Source of the DNA: Armatimonadota bacterium | GTDB taxonomy: Bacteria > Armatimonadota > Fimbriimonadia > Fimbriimonadales > Fimbriimonadaceae | Length of the DNA stretch: 64,000 nucleotides | Assembly: GCA_018268255.1 (NCBI GenBank) | Contig: JAFDWX010000001.1 | Coordinates: forward strand, 186,001 to 250,000 | Direction: 5' to 3' | Shown here: positions 25,062-34,166 of the stretch, one piece after another | Layout: each line of letters opens with the position of its first letter | Numbering within the stretch: the first letter of the stretch is position 1 | The notes under the pieces: model-generated | Databases searched by the model: none | Seen by the model: the letters and a program-made list of their open reading frames with translations, nothing else | What the model was told of the DNA's origin: nothing | Program-made: the position numbers and the translations under genes

Positions 25062-26615
25062 ATGGCCTATCGCGACTTTCAAGACTTTCTCGAAACGCTT
25101 CGCTCCAAGGGCGAACTCAAGTCCATTTCCGAGCCAGTCAGCCCTTACCTTGAGATAACGGAAATCGCTGATCGGGTGATGAAATCGGATGGACCCGCGC
25201 TTCTGTTCGAGAACGTCGTCGGGCCACCCCATCGGCTGGGAACCCCCAACCACCGGAGCGCGGTGATGAACTACCCGTCCATCCACCCGACTTCGGCTCC
25301 GTCTGGTTCGGTCAAGTATCCCTATCCCGTGGCGATCAACACGATGGGCTCTCGACGCCGGATGTCCTTGGCGCTCAGTTGCGAGGATTTTGAGGAACAC
25401 GCCGATCGACTCCGTAAACTCTTGGCCGCTCCTGCGAACATGCCCAAGAGCCTGGGCGAAAAACTGAGGCTCGCCCTGGAACTTGGCAGCGAAGTGAAGA
25501 CCACAGCTCCTAAACAAGTGAGCACTGGGATCTGTCAACAAGTGGTTATGCAGGGAGACGAGATCGATCTCACCCAGCTTCCGATACTTACCTGCTGGCC
25601 TGAAGATGGCGGCCCCTATGTAACCCTTCCGCTTGTGTTCACCCATGACCCCTCAACTGGGAAACGCAACGTCGGGATGTATCGTGTGCAGTTGTACGAC
25701 AAAAACACCTGCGGGATGCACTGGCAGATGCACAAAACGGGGATGCGCCAAATGGAGGATGCTGCCGCATTGGGCAAAAAGCGATTCGAAATCGCTGTCG
25801 TGTTGGGAGGTGACCCTGCCTACACGTTCTCGGCAATCTCCCCGTTACCGCCGGGAATTGACGAAATGGTCTTTGCAGGCTTCTTGCGAAAGAAAAATGT
25901 GGAGCTTGTCAAATGCAAGACCGTTGACATCCAAGTTCCCGCTGATGCCGAAATCGTGTTGGAGGGCTACGTGGATCCAGCCGAGCGCAGGCTGGAAGGA
26001 CCATTCGGGGACCATACGGGATATTATTCGTTGGCCGAACAATTCCCAGTCTTCCACGTCACCTGCGTTACCATGCGACAGAAGCCTGTTTGGCCCGCCA
26101 CAATCGTTGGCATTCCTCCTATGGAAGATGGCTGGATGGGCAAAGCGGTCGAACGAATCTTCATGCCGATGATCCAACTCACGGTTCCGGAAATTGTAGA
26201 TATGAACCTTCCGGTCGATGCCTGTTTCCACAACGTAGCGTTCATCAGCATCAAAAAGAAGTACCCCGGACACGCGTACAAGATCATGAATGCAGTCTGG
26301 GGATTGGGGCAGTTAGCCTTTACCAAGATGGTTTACATTTTTGACGAAGACACCAATGTGCAGGACATTGGAGAAGTGCTCTTCCGCTTGGGAGCCAATT
26401 GCGATCCGAGCCGGGATGTGATGATGTCGCGCGGCCCGATCGACCAACTAGACCATGCCTCGGTTGCCGAGGGATTTGGCGGGAAGATCGGTTTCGACTG
26501 CACCCACAAGTGGCCAGGCGAAAACGGCTTTTCCCGCGACTATCCCAAGCTCATCAAGATGTCCGATGACGTAAAGGCCCGAATCGACCAGATTTGGCCG
26601 AAACTGGGCCTCTAA
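25062..26615 (+). CDS. ubiD: UbiD-family prenylated-FMN decarboxylase
   Basis: The 517-aa product begins MAYRDFQDFLETLRSKGEL, like UbiD/MenF-type proteins. It has GICQQVVMQGDEIDLTQLP, NVGMYRVQLYDKNTCGMHW, and the region EIVLEGYVDPAERRLEGPFGD followed by HTGYY. This Glu-x-x-Arg/Glu context carries the acidic residues that work with prenylated FMN. Family members decarboxylate 4-hydroxy-3-polyprenylbenzoate or, in the futalosine pathway, an aromatic menaquinone precursor; which applies here cannot be told. The partner prenyltransferase UbiX is not in the window. Its stop codon directly abuts that of the convergent Tricorn gene. Confidence 0.92.
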   Translation: MAYRDFQDFLETLRSKGELKSISEPVSPYLEITEIADRVMKSDGPALLFENVVGPPHRLGTPNHRSAVMNYPSIHPTSAPSGSVKYPYPVAINTMGSRRRMSLALSCEDFEEHADRLRKLLAAPANMPKSLGEKLRLALELGSEVKTTAPKQVSTGICQQVVMQGDEIDLTQLPILTCWPEDGGPYVTLPLVFTHDPSTGKRNVGMYRVQLYDKNTCGMHWQMHKTGMRQMEDAAALGKKRFEIAVVLGGDPAYTFSAISPLPPGIDEMVFAGFLRKKNVELVKCKTVDIQVPADAEIVLEGYVDPAERRLEGPFGDHTGYYSLAEQFPVFHVTCVTMRQKPVWPATIVGIPPMEDGWMGKAVERIFMPMIQLTVPEIVDMNLPVDACFHNVAFISIKKKYPGHAYKIMNAVWGLGQLAFTKMVYIFDEDTNVQDIGEVLFRLGANCDPSRDVMMSRGPIDQLDHASVAEGFGGKIGFDCTHKWPGENGFSRDYPKLIKMSDDVKARIDQIWPKLGL

Positions 26616-29600
26616 TCACTTCACTTTTTTGAGGAGTTCCTTGACTGCGGCTTCCAGCTGAACATCGCGGCCTTCCAGAGCAGCGTTCATATCCCATAGG
26701 ACCTTGATATCTGGTTGCCGCCCCTTGTTCTCAAGATTTTCGCCGTCGATAGCGTACGCACCCGAAGCAGGCATCCGGATCTGTCCACCATCCCACAGGC
26801 TCCAGCTTGAAGTGCCAATGACTCCGCCTGCAGTGGCTTCCCCAACCACAGGACCGACCTTCAGTCGCTTAAATCCTTCGGACATGATTTCCGCGTTGCT
26901 AAACGAATACTGGTTCGTCATCAAAGCGCTTGGCAACTCCAAGGAGTCGCCTCGATAAATGTTCTCGCTGAGCTTGAGCTCAGGAAAATCGCGTCGCGTG
27001 CGGATCAGCCACGGAGACTTGATCAACACACCCAGAGCCTGCTGGGCGGTGGACCCTCCGCCGTTATAGCGAACGTCAATGATGAGAGCCTTCTTGCCGA
27101 TCGTCTTGGTGCGAATCTCGCGGACAAATAGGTCTTGGCTCGCCTGGTTCATCGAGGCATAGTGAAGGTAACCAACCTGGCCATTGCTGATCTTCTCCAC
27201 AAACGCGCGATTGCGCTCGACCCAGTCCTGGTATGCGAGGCCGTTCCAAGCTCCTGGAGAGCTTGGTTTGATCGTGACCTCCCTAGCTCCCATCTTTCCG
27301 CGCACGGTCAAAACCGTTTTTCTGCTGGTAAGGCCATTCATAGCGCGGGCGAACGTCATCTCCTTGCCCAAGGCTACGCCGTTGACTCTTTCGATGACAT
27401 CTCCGGGTGAAAGGAGCGAGCTGGGGTTCGCGGCGGGAGATCCAGGTAAGACCGATGCCACGACATAGCGATCTTCTCTTTCCAAAGTTCCCCAGTCCCA
27501 CTCGACGCCGATCATGGCGGTGGAATCTTGGCCAAACCCTGGAGAGGGTGGGTCTGCCGGTTCAGTTGCCCCCAGGTGCGAGCTTTCCAGTTCCTCGAGC
27601 ATTTCGTCCATCAAGGCGTAAAAGTCTGCGCGCCCCGTGGTGTAAGGAAGAATTTTCGCGTACCTCGCCTTGATGTTCTCCCAGCCGACGTTGTTCATAT
27701 CCGGCCGATAGTAGAACCGATCCATGGCCCACCAAATCTCGTTGAACAACTCCTTCTCTTCGTCACGGAGATTGACGGTCGTCTCAGCGCTGTAATTAAT
27801 TGGAGATGGAGCTTGGCCCGCAGCCATTCCCATGAGTTTCCCAGCAGATACGAAGTAGGTTTTGCCGTTCGGGCCGAGCTTCGGGTTGCCCCACGACGTC
27901 ACGCCTGTTACTGGCATTCCGAACCCAGTCGCAACGTTGAACGCGGTCAGCTGTCCATCGGCAACAGCGTAGATCGTTTTGCTGTCGGAGCTTGCCAGAG
28001 GGGCGAACGCGCCCGCATTGGAGATTTGGCGCAACCGATCTTCGATTCCAGGCAAATAGACCTCGACTTTGACCTCTTTTTTCTCTTCCTTTTTGGGTTG
28101 ATCAATCAGGTCCAAGTCATCTTCATTGAACTTGGGCTCATCGGGCACAAGGTCCACAACAAACAGGTCGTTATCCTCGAATTCACGGGCCAAAAAGTAG
28201 ATGCCCTTTCCATTTGGAAGAAAACTCAAACTGTCGACGCTGCGTGCGAGCCACGCAACGGTCTCGTGCTTCTTGGTCGCAACATCCACCAGATCGAGAT
28301 TCGTCCCTCCCCTGTCCGTTGCCATTTGTACCAACAAGTACCGGCTATCCGGAGACCACGCAAAAAGTTTGTCGCCGGCAAATCCAAAGCCGAACGCGCC
28401 TGTTGCAACAACCGTCGCAGGTCCACCCGCTGTTGAAAGCGTCACGATTTCATGGTCGCCACGGTGTACAGCGATCGTCTTGCCGTCAGGCGACATCTGC
28501 GGGTTGCCGACATCCTCGGCAGCCGCATAGAATGCCTTTTCGTTGCCCTTAAGATCGACGGTCCACAGTTCGCGCTTGCCGGTTCGCCCCGTGCAAAAGA
28601 GGATGCGATCCTTGTCCAACCACAGAGGCTGGTTGTCCATAGCCAAACTCGACGTGAGCTTGCGCGTGGTGCCGCCCTTTTCCGGTATGAGCCACAGATC
28701 GCCTCGAAGAGCCACCACCATCCGTTTCCCATCTGGAGCGACCGCGAAGTCGTTGGCTCCCGTGGTGAGGGTGAGTTTGGCTGTCGGCACGATGCGTTCG
28801 TCCTCGGGGACATCGACCTTCACCTCTTCGGCTTTTCCAGTTTTGCGATCAAGGGTGTAGATTCGCGACTGCTGCTCAAAGGCGACCCACCGACCATCCG
28901 GAGAGATGCTTGGCCATCTCAAGGTGCCTTGTGTGAACTGCGTGAGTTGCTTCGCGTTCTTCCCATCCAGGCCCATCTGCCACAAGTTGGGAACTCCGGC
29001 ACGGTTCGAGACGAACACGATCTCCTTATCGCCCGCAACCATAGGGAACAAATCCTGCGCCAGGTTCTCGGTCAGCTTCTTGAAGTTTTTGGCAGGCACC
29101 GTGGCGTCTGCAATAAATATCTCGCCCGTATTGGAACCGCTTTGGCGCGGCCGTCGCCACGATCCGCCGCTGGCTCCCGAGTTGAAAATGAAGTGCTTAC
29201 CATCGGCACTGGGAGATGGATAGTATTCCAGTTCAAAGTAACCGCCGGTCATCCGAATCAGCGATCCTCCCGAAAGCGGGACCCGAAAGATGTCGCTCCT
29301 GCCGAACCCGGTCGTGTATCCGTAGACGAAGTTCTTATCAACTGAGAAAACCTGTTCGTTCGAGCTTTCGTAGTTCAAGCGCTTAAGATCGCTGCCATCT
29401 GGCTTGATGCTAAACACGTCGCTGTTGCCATATCGATCCGAAACAAAAACGATTCTCGATCCATCGGGAGTCCACCTCGGCATCTGCTCCTTTGCCGGGT
29501 GAACCGTGATCCGTCTTGCTTCACCGCCGGTTCGGGGCACGATCCAGAGGTCGCCTTGATAGCTGACGCAGAGTTTTGATCCATCCGGCGAGATCGCAGG

Positions 29601-29681
29601 ATGAGTCGCGCGGAGTACAGGAGTCGCAGCGGCACCGACAGCCAGCGATGCAGCCATTGCCAAGAGGGTAACGCGAGTCAT
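26616..29681 (-). CDS. Tricorn protease homologue (S41 family, beta-propeller plus PDZ)
   Basis: The 1021-aa product has a signal-like N-terminus (residues 1-18). Residues 22-330 and 330-640 are two beta-propellers made of repeats such as HPAKEQMPRWTPDGSRIVFV and WPSISPDGRWVAFEQ. Residues about 740-820 form a PDZ domain (GVEWDWGTLEREDRYVVASV with LLSPGDVIERVNGVALG). The S41 catalytic core has DVRYNGGGSTAQ and LMTNQYSFSNAEIMSEGFK, where the Ser of SNAE is the nucleophile, followed by GEATAGGVIG. Tricorn enzymes trim peptides released by other proteases. Here a signal peptide suggests action outside the cytoplasm, a known variant. The start codon has TAGACT five bases upstream. Confidence 0.93.
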   Translation of the reverse strand: MTRVTLLAMAASLAVGAAATPVLRATHPAISPDGSKLCVSYQGDLWIVPRTGGEARRITVHPAKEQMPRWTPDGSRIVFVSDRYGNSDVFSIKPDGSDLKRLNYESSNEQVFSVDKNFVYGYTTGFGRSDIFRVPLSGGSLIRMTGGYFELEYYPSPSADGKHFIFNSGASGGSWRRPRQSGSNTGEIFIADATVPAKNFKKLTENLAQDLFPMVAGDKEIVFVSNRAGVPNLWQMGLDGKNAKQLTQFTQGTLRWPSISPDGRWVAFEQQSRIYTLDRKTGKAEEVKVDVPEDERIVPTAKLTLTTGANDFAVAPDGKRMVVALRGDLWLIPEKGGTTRKLTSSLAMDNQPLWLDKDRILFCTGRTGKRELWTVDLKGNEKAFYAAAEDVGNPQMSPDGKTIAVHRGDHEIVTLSTAGGPATVVATGAFGFGFAGDKLFAWSPDSRYLLVQMATDRGGTNLDLVDVATKKHETVAWLARSVDSLSFLPNGKGIYFLAREFEDNDLFVVDLVPDEPKFNEDDLDLIDQPKKEEKKEVKVEVYLPGIEDRLRQISNAGAFAPLASSDSKTIYAVADGQLTAFNVATGFGMPVTGVTSWGNPKLGPNGKTYFVSAGKLMGMAAGQAPSPINYSAETTVNLRDEEKELFNEIWWAMDRFYYRPDMNNVGWENIKARYAKILPYTTGRADFYALMDEMLEELESSHLGATEPADPPSPGFGQDSTAMIGVEWDWGTLEREDRYVVASVLPGSPAANPSSLLSPGDVIERVNGVALGKEMTFARAMNGLTSRKTVLTVRGKMGAREVTIKPSSPGAWNGLAYQDWVERNRAFVEKISNGQVGYLHYASMNQASQDLFVREIRTKTIGKKALIIDVRYNGGGSTAQQALGVLIKSPWLIRTRRDFPELKLSENIYRGDSLELPSALMTNQYSFSNAEIMSEGFKRLKVGPVVGEATAGGVIGTSSWSLWDGGQIRMPASGAYAIDGENLENKGRQPDIKVLWDMNAALEGRDVQLEAAVKELLKKVK

Positions 29682-29728
29682 AGGGCAGTCTATACCGGAT
29701 ATTTGTGCCGGGTAGCATGTGCCCCAGC

Positions 29729-30331
29729 ATGTTCATTACGTTCGAAGGTCCCGAAGGAGCCGGAAAAACCACGTTAATCCGAGCCTTGGAGAACCGACTC
29801 CGGGACGAATTCGAACGTGTTGTCCTGGTCACCCGAGAACCGGGCGAAGGGCACTTCGGCAGACAGATTCGTGAAATTCTGCTCCAACAAGAGGAAGTGA
29901 CCGACCGAGCCGAGCTTTTCCTTTTTCTGGCTGACCGAGCACATCATGTGGAGACCGTTATCAAGCCTTCGCTGGCTCGCGGCGAGATCGTCCTGTGCGA
30001 TCGCTATGTGGACTCCACGGTCGTGTATCAGGGCCACGCCCGAGGCATGGACATCGGGTTTCTCAGGAACATGAACGCCTTTGCCACGGACAAGCTGCGG
30101 CCCGAGATCACGTTCCTACTTGATATCGACCCAGAAATCGGTTTGGTACGCCAAGTTGATAGGGACCGGCTCGGCAGGATGCCCCTGGAGTTTCATCAGC
30201 GCGTTCGCAGAGGATTTCTCCGGGAAGCCGATCTGGACCCCGAGCGATTTATCATCCTTGATGCGGAAAGGCCCGCCCCTGGGGTGGAGGAGCAGGCCTG
30301 GATGTTCCTTGCTGAGCGACTCAGAAGCTAA
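29729..30331 (+). CDS. tmk: Thymidylate kinase
   Basis: It phosphorylates dTMP to dTDP. The P-loop reads FITFEGPEGAGKTT and is followed by the DR[YF] motif in LCDRYVDSTVVYQGHARGMD and the LID segment QVDRDRLGRMPLEF. I start at the ATG giving MFITFEGPEGAGK, the usual Tmk N-terminus; an upstream ATG (29717) and GTG (29705) are also in frame. The product is about 200 aa, normal length. The stop codon overlaps the end of the convergent cheW gene by four bases. The neighbouring genes give no operon context. Confidence 0.95.
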   Translation: MFITFEGPEGAGKTTLIRALENRLRDEFERVVLVTREPGEGHFGRQIREILLQQEEVTDRAELFLFLADRAHHVETVIKPSLARGEIVLCDRYVDSTVVYQGHARGMDIGFLRNMNAFATDKLRPEITFLLDIDPEIGLVRQVDRDRLGRMPLEFHQRVRRGFLREADLDPERFIILDAERPAPGVEEQAWMFLAERLRS

Positions 30332-30789
30332 GCTGCAGGTTGTTGGTTATATTTGGATATCTGGCTGCGGATTTCCGCTGGCAGCATGTTGTTGGGATCG
30401 ATGAGCACGACCAGTCGATCACCAGACTTACCGATTCCGGTAACCAATCCAGGTACCGATGAATTCATGGATGCTGTTGGTTTGTCGATGTTTTCCTCGT
30501 GAATTACAGCGATACCATCGACTCCATCAACTCTGAATCCGCATCGTCCCCACTCCGTCAGGCAGATGATAAAATTGGTGTCCCCCTCCTTATCTGCCAA
30601 ATCAAACCGACGGCGTACATCCAAGACCGGAATGGTGTCGCCTCTCAATTCGAACACCCCCAAAAGCACCTTGGGAGCCCTAGGAATTCGGGTAACTTGC
30701 TGGGACGCTAGGATGCGTTCCACATTCTCTATTGCCAACCCGTAAAACTCAGCCCCTATTTTGAACACGACGAATTTACTCTCCGCCAT
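30328..30789 (-). CDS. cheW: CheW-like chemotaxis coupling protein
   Basis: A cytoplasmic adaptor that links chemoreceptors to CheA. From the ATG at 30787-30789, seven bases after a GGGGAGG ribosome binding site, the product is about 153 aa. It begins MAESKFVVFKIGAEFYGLAI, the classic CheW start. Other family landmarks are ENVERILASQQVTRIPRAPK, VFELRGDTIPVLDVRRRF and LVVLIDPNNML. A second ATG one codon upstream would also be used. No CheA, CheY or receptor gene is in the window, so it is either part of a dispersed system or works with another kinase. Convergent with tmk. Confidence 0.95.
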   Translation of the reverse strand: MAESKFVVFKIGAEFYGLAIENVERILASQQVTRIPRAPKVLLGVFELRGDTIPVLDVRRRFDLADKEGDTNFIICLTEWGRCGFRVDGVDGIAVIHEENIDKPTASMNSSVPGLVTGIGKSGDRLVVLIDPNNMLPAEIRSQISKYNQQPAA

Positions 30790-30895
30790 CATTTTTCCTC
30801 CCCACGAAGCACGTGTATGGGAAGGGTATGCCACACCATCGCTTGGATGAAGCCCGTATTCGTGGCGGAGCGTTCAGTAATCTAAGAGCAATACG

Positions 30896-31903
30896 GTGAC
30901 GACGATCCTACTGAACTGGTTTCTCTATCAGGGTTCCGCTCCCGCGTTGGTGGTAAAAGCCTCGGAATACTACCGATCCGTGAAGGCGCTGGATGTTGAT
31001 TTGCAGATCCGATTCAACACCTCGAAAGGCAAAGCCCACCTCACATGGGTCAAACCCCTTAATCAGAGATTCACCCTCAATTTCGGTGCAGAGATGCGGG
31101 AGTATGTCCAGAACGCAACTGGACGGTGGGAAATCAATCGGACAGCGTCCATTTTCACACGGTTTGAAGCGGTAGATGGCGCATACCCGTACCAAGACCT
31201 TATGGGCACGGTAGGGGTGAACCTATATCCTGATTTTCTTTTGATGGCGGCAGATCCCAAAGCGCCGTTAAACCGCATACGATGGCAGGAACAAAGGGAG
31301 CACTCAAACGGTGGCAGGATATTTGTCGCGGCACAACAAGACGGCCCCTCCAAGCTCACTCGAACCATGGTGTTGGAGCCCACGGGTCGGATCTCAAAAT
31401 TCACGTACTTGTTTGAAGAACCGCAAGGTACCAGTGAAACCGAATTTATCCTTGGCCCTGAGAACAAGAAAACTCCTAGCACCAGGATAGAACCTGATTT
31501 GAAGGGCCTGAGCAACGCGATTATGGAGGATCGGCAGATGGCAAGACCTGCTGGTACGTCTTTGCCCGACCTCAAAGTGAAAGTGGGGAGCACCACCCGA
31601 GCCATCCACGAGCTTGGGTCAAGCATTTTGGCGTTGATGAGACCAGGAAACGCGCCTGATGACGGATTCTTGAAGTCCATACCTGCTGACCTGCGTGCGC
31701 GGATAACGGTCATCGCCCCTGAGGGCTCGTCCGGGGCGGATGCAATCTGCTCTGAATCAGACATCGCAATCCTCGCCCCGGAAGGCACCCCGACGCTGTA
31801 CCACGTGGGAAAAGGTGCAACAATTCGCCGTTCGTGGTACGGTTATCAACCTGAAAAATCCGGCAAGTTGTGGGACGAAGTCAGGGCCGCACTTGCCCAG
31901 TAG
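30896..31903 (+). CDS. Unknown 335-aa protein, LolA-like N-part and possible thioredoxin-like C-part
   Basis: It starts at a GTG. The first 20 residues are hydrophobic but short of a clear signal peptide. Residues about 20-190 (YYRSVKALDVDLQIRFNT, then the WVKPLNQRFTLNFG type strands) look like the unclosed beta-barrel of LolA-type outer-membrane lipoprotein carriers. The C-terminal region about 230-335 reads like a worn thioredoxin/AhpC-type domain (TPTLYHVGKGATIRRSWYGY), without the Cys pair. Both readings are by pattern and unproven. The neighbours are cheW (divergent) and serA, which starts 40 bases after the stop. If periplasmic, it would handle a lipid or lipoprotein. Confidence 0.65.
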   Translation: MTTILLNWFLYQGSAPALVVKASEYYRSVKALDVDLQIRFNTSKGKAHLTWVKPLNQRFTLNFGAEMREYVQNATGRWEINRTASIFTRFEAVDGAYPYQDLMGTVGVNLYPDFLLMAADPKAPLNRIRWQEQREHSNGGRIFVAAQQDGPSKLTRTMVLEPTGRISKFTYLFEEPQGTSETEFILGPENKKTPSTRIEPDLKGLSNAIMEDRQMARPAGTSLPDLKVKVGSTTRAIHELGSSILALMRPGNAPDDGFLKSIPADLRARITVIAPEGSSGADAICSESDIAILAPEGTPTLYHVGKGATIRRSWYGYQPEKSGKLWDEVRAALAQ

Positions 31904-31931
31904 CAAACGGCGACTGCGGGTCGGTTCCAGC

Positions 31932-31937
31932 TAAAAT
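31932..31937 (+). promoter_or_regulatory. Candidate -10 box of serA (leaderless arrangement)
   Basis: TAAAAT ends six bases before the serA ATG at 31944. The six intervening bases are GAGGCC, which could also act as a very close and poor ribosome binding site. The two readings compete. Confidence 0.4.
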
Positions 31938-31943
31938 GAGGCC

Positions 31944-33152
31944 ATGAAGGTACTTGTGGCCGATAAATTCGAAGATGTAGGTTTGGAGGGTCTCAAGGCT
32001 CTTGGCGCCGACGTTGCATTCGAGCCAGATCTCAAAGACGACACACTCGCCGCGAAGATTAAGGAACTCAAGCCGCAAGTTCTGGTCGTCCGTTCAACCA
32101 AAGTTACGGAACCGATGTTGGAGGGCTCGTCGCTGGGCCTGATCATTCGCGCTGGTGCTGGTGTCAATACGATCGACGTTGCTGCCGCTAGCAACCGAGG
32201 CATCTACGTTGCGAACTGCCCGGGTAAGAACGCACTGGCCGTCGCCGAACTCGCTTTCGGTCTCATTCTCGCCGTCGATCGGCACATCCCCGACAACGTC
32301 ATCCAGTTGCGCGAAGGAAAGTGGAACAAAAAGGCTTTCAGCAAAGCAAAAGGGTTGTACGGACGGACGTTAGGGCTTGTCGGCATGGGCAAGATCGGCC
32401 AGGAAATGATCCCGAGAGCTAAAGCCTTCGGCATGAACGTGGTCGCCGTGAGCCGATGGATGACGCCAGAAGTCGCCGCGCTCCTGGGAATCGGCCGAGC
32501 AGCATCGATGACCGAACTGGCTGCACATTCCGACATCGTTTCCGTCCACGTTGCGCTCACACCAGAGACCCGCGGATCGATCGGAGCCGACTTCTTTGAT
32601 GCCATGAGGCAGGGCGCCTACTTCATCAACACGAGTCGAGCCGAAGTCGTCGATCAAAAGGCGATGGAAGCCGCACTGAATTCGGGCAAGATCTTTGCCG
32701 GACTAGATGTCTTTGAAGGAGAACCCGCCGGTGGCGAAGCAGCCTACGACGGTCCGCTCCGTGATAACCCGCGCGTGTATTGCACGCACCATATTGGAGC
32801 GTCGACTGATCAAGCTCAGGACGCCATCGCTCGAGAGACGGTCCGAATCGTCAAAGAGTACAAATCGACGGGATTGGCACCGAACGTGGTCAACGTGGCC
32901 ACCAAGGGATCAAGCGCGACCCACCTTTTGGTGGTCAGACACCTCGATCGAGTCGGTGTCTTGGCCCATGTCCTCGGATCTTTGAAAGACGAGCACGTCA
33001 ATGTCCAGGAAATGGAGAACATCCTACTGGGCGGTTCTAACGCCGCGATCGCGCAGATCTCGGTTGACAGAGAGCCCAGCCCAACGGCAGTTCAGAAGAT
33101 CAAGATGAATGACCACGTCCTAGACTGCTCGGTCATCGCGATGTCCGAATAA
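31944..33152 (+). CDS. serA: D-3-phosphoglycerate dehydrogenase with C-terminal ACT domain
   Basis: This enzyme opens serine synthesis by oxidising 3-phosphoglycerate. The 402-aa product has the start MKVLVADKFEDVGLEGL, the substrate-loop GAGVNTIDVAAASNRGI, and the NAD-binding GLVGMGKIGQEMIPRA (about residues 138-153). The catalytic Arg is in NTSRAEVVD and the catalytic His in CTHHIGASTDQA. A C-terminal ACT domain (about 325-400, VVRHLDRVGVLAHVLG) suggests serine feedback. It lacks the extra intervening domain of the 530-aa class. TAAAAT lies six bases before the ATG. Convergent with the epimerase gene. Confidence 0.95.
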   Translation: MKVLVADKFEDVGLEGLKALGADVAFEPDLKDDTLAAKIKELKPQVLVVRSTKVTEPMLEGSSLGLIIRAGAGVNTIDVAAASNRGIYVANCPGKNALAVAELAFGLILAVDRHIPDNVIQLREGKWNKKAFSKAKGLYGRTLGLVGMGKIGQEMIPRAKAFGMNVVAVSRWMTPEVAALLGIGRAASMTELAAHSDIVSVHVALTPETRGSIGADFFDAMRQGAYFINTSRAEVVDQKAMEAALNSGKIFAGLDVFEGEPAGGEAAYDGPLRDNPRVYCTHHIGASTDQAQDAIARETVRIVKEYKSTGLAPNVVNVATKGSSATHLLVVRHLDRVGVLAHVLGSLKDEHVNVQEMENILLGGSNAAIAQISVDREPSPTAVQKIKMNDHVLDCSVIAMSE

Positions 33153-34145
33153 CTACATGTCGTCACTGACCGCCTTGATGACTCCATGGAGGCGGTCAGT
33201 CGAGATCCCAGCCTTGAGCTGCAGCGGCTGCGGACGCTCGTCCATCTCCTTAAGCAAGGCGCTGATCGTGTCATCGATTTGGCGGGTTTTGAGGTTCATG
33301 GAACGGGCACGGTCGGTATTCACCCTGCTCATGATCTCTGTGTCCTCACTCAAAGGGACCCAAAGGGGAAGGTCCGTTCCAGGTTCTACGCCGAGCTTTC
33401 TGAGGATGCTGGGAGAGGCCCACAGAATCTGGGCCGGAACAGGAATCTGGCGGCAGCATGCTGCGATGAGATCTTGCCATTTGATCGCCGGACCTGTAAC
33501 GTTGTATGCGCCCACTCCTTGCCTCTGAGCCATCAGAATTGTGAAGTGGGCCAAATCTCGGGCGTCAATGACCTGAATTTGAGCACTCTTCGGCATCGGG
33601 GCTATCATGTACGGTTCGGTCTTGATACGCCAAGGCCAGAAGGAAAAACGGTCCGTATGATCATAGGGTCCAACAACCAACCCGGGTCGGATGATTAGGG
33701 ACTTATTTCCGAAAGCCTTCTCAACCACACGTTCGCAGGCGACCTTGAGTGGTCCGTAGTTTTCTCCCGTGATCTCGCTTTCTAGAGTCGCCGGAGGATT
33801 GTGGACCGGGCCACCTTCGTGAAGCTGATTGGCTTTGGTGCCGGAGTAAACAGAAATGGTCGATACAAAGATGTACCGGCCGACTTGGCCCTTGAGGGCA
33901 TTGCAGGCGAGCTCCAGATCCTGCGGAAAGTAACCGCAGACGTCGATGACCGCATCGAAAGTCTGACCTTGTAAACCCGCCAATGAGGCCTTCCGATCAC
34001 CTAACACCTGCGTGACACGGTCATCCCAAAGCTTTGGGTTGGTCTTTCCACGTTGAAAGAGCGTAACTTCGTGGCCATCTGTCAGTGCCTGCTGCACCAT
34101 ATGTCGGCCAACGAATTGCGTACCTCCCAGAAACAAGAGCTTCAT
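33153..34145 (-). CDS. NAD-dependent epimerase/dehydratase family protein
   Basis: An extended short-chain dehydrogenase of 330 aa. The cofactor motif is KLLFLGGTQFVGRHMVQQ (GGxxxxG with G at residues 7, 8 and 13), and the catalytic Tyr-x-x-x-Lys is in ENYGPLKVACERVV (about residues 130-136), preceded by the Ser of FVSTISVYS. The sequence FLGGTQFVGRH with DVCGYFPQ is typical of the isoflavone-reductase-like or NDP-sugar-type subgroup found in many bacteria with no fixed substrate. It is convergent with serA and shares an end with it at one base. The next gene upstream on the same strand is the glycosyltransferase at 34167 (22-base gap), so a role in glycan synthesis is possible. Confidence 0.9.
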   Translation of the reverse strand: MKLLFLGGTQFVGRHMVQQALTDGHEVTLFQRGKTNPKLWDDRVTQVLGDRKASLAGLQGQTFDAVIDVCGYFPQDLELACNALKGQVGRYIFVSTISVYSGTKANQLHEGGPVHNPPATLESEITGENYGPLKVACERVVEKAFGNKSLIIRPGLVVGPYDHTDRFSFWPWRIKTEPYMIAPMPKSAQIQVIDARDLAHFTILMAQRQGVGAYNVTGPAIKWQDLIAACCRQIPVPAQILWASPSILRKLGVEPGTDLPLWVPLSEDTEIMSRVNTDRARSMNLKTRQIDDTISALLKEMDERPQPLQLKAGISTDRLHGVIKAVSDDM

Positions 34146-34166
34146 AGAATGTGGTGGAGTCTACCG

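Noticed and set aside
27528-29345. Two open frames of about 300 codons antisense to the Tricorn gene
   Set aside because: Shadows of the Tricorn gene; no start signals and no motifs.
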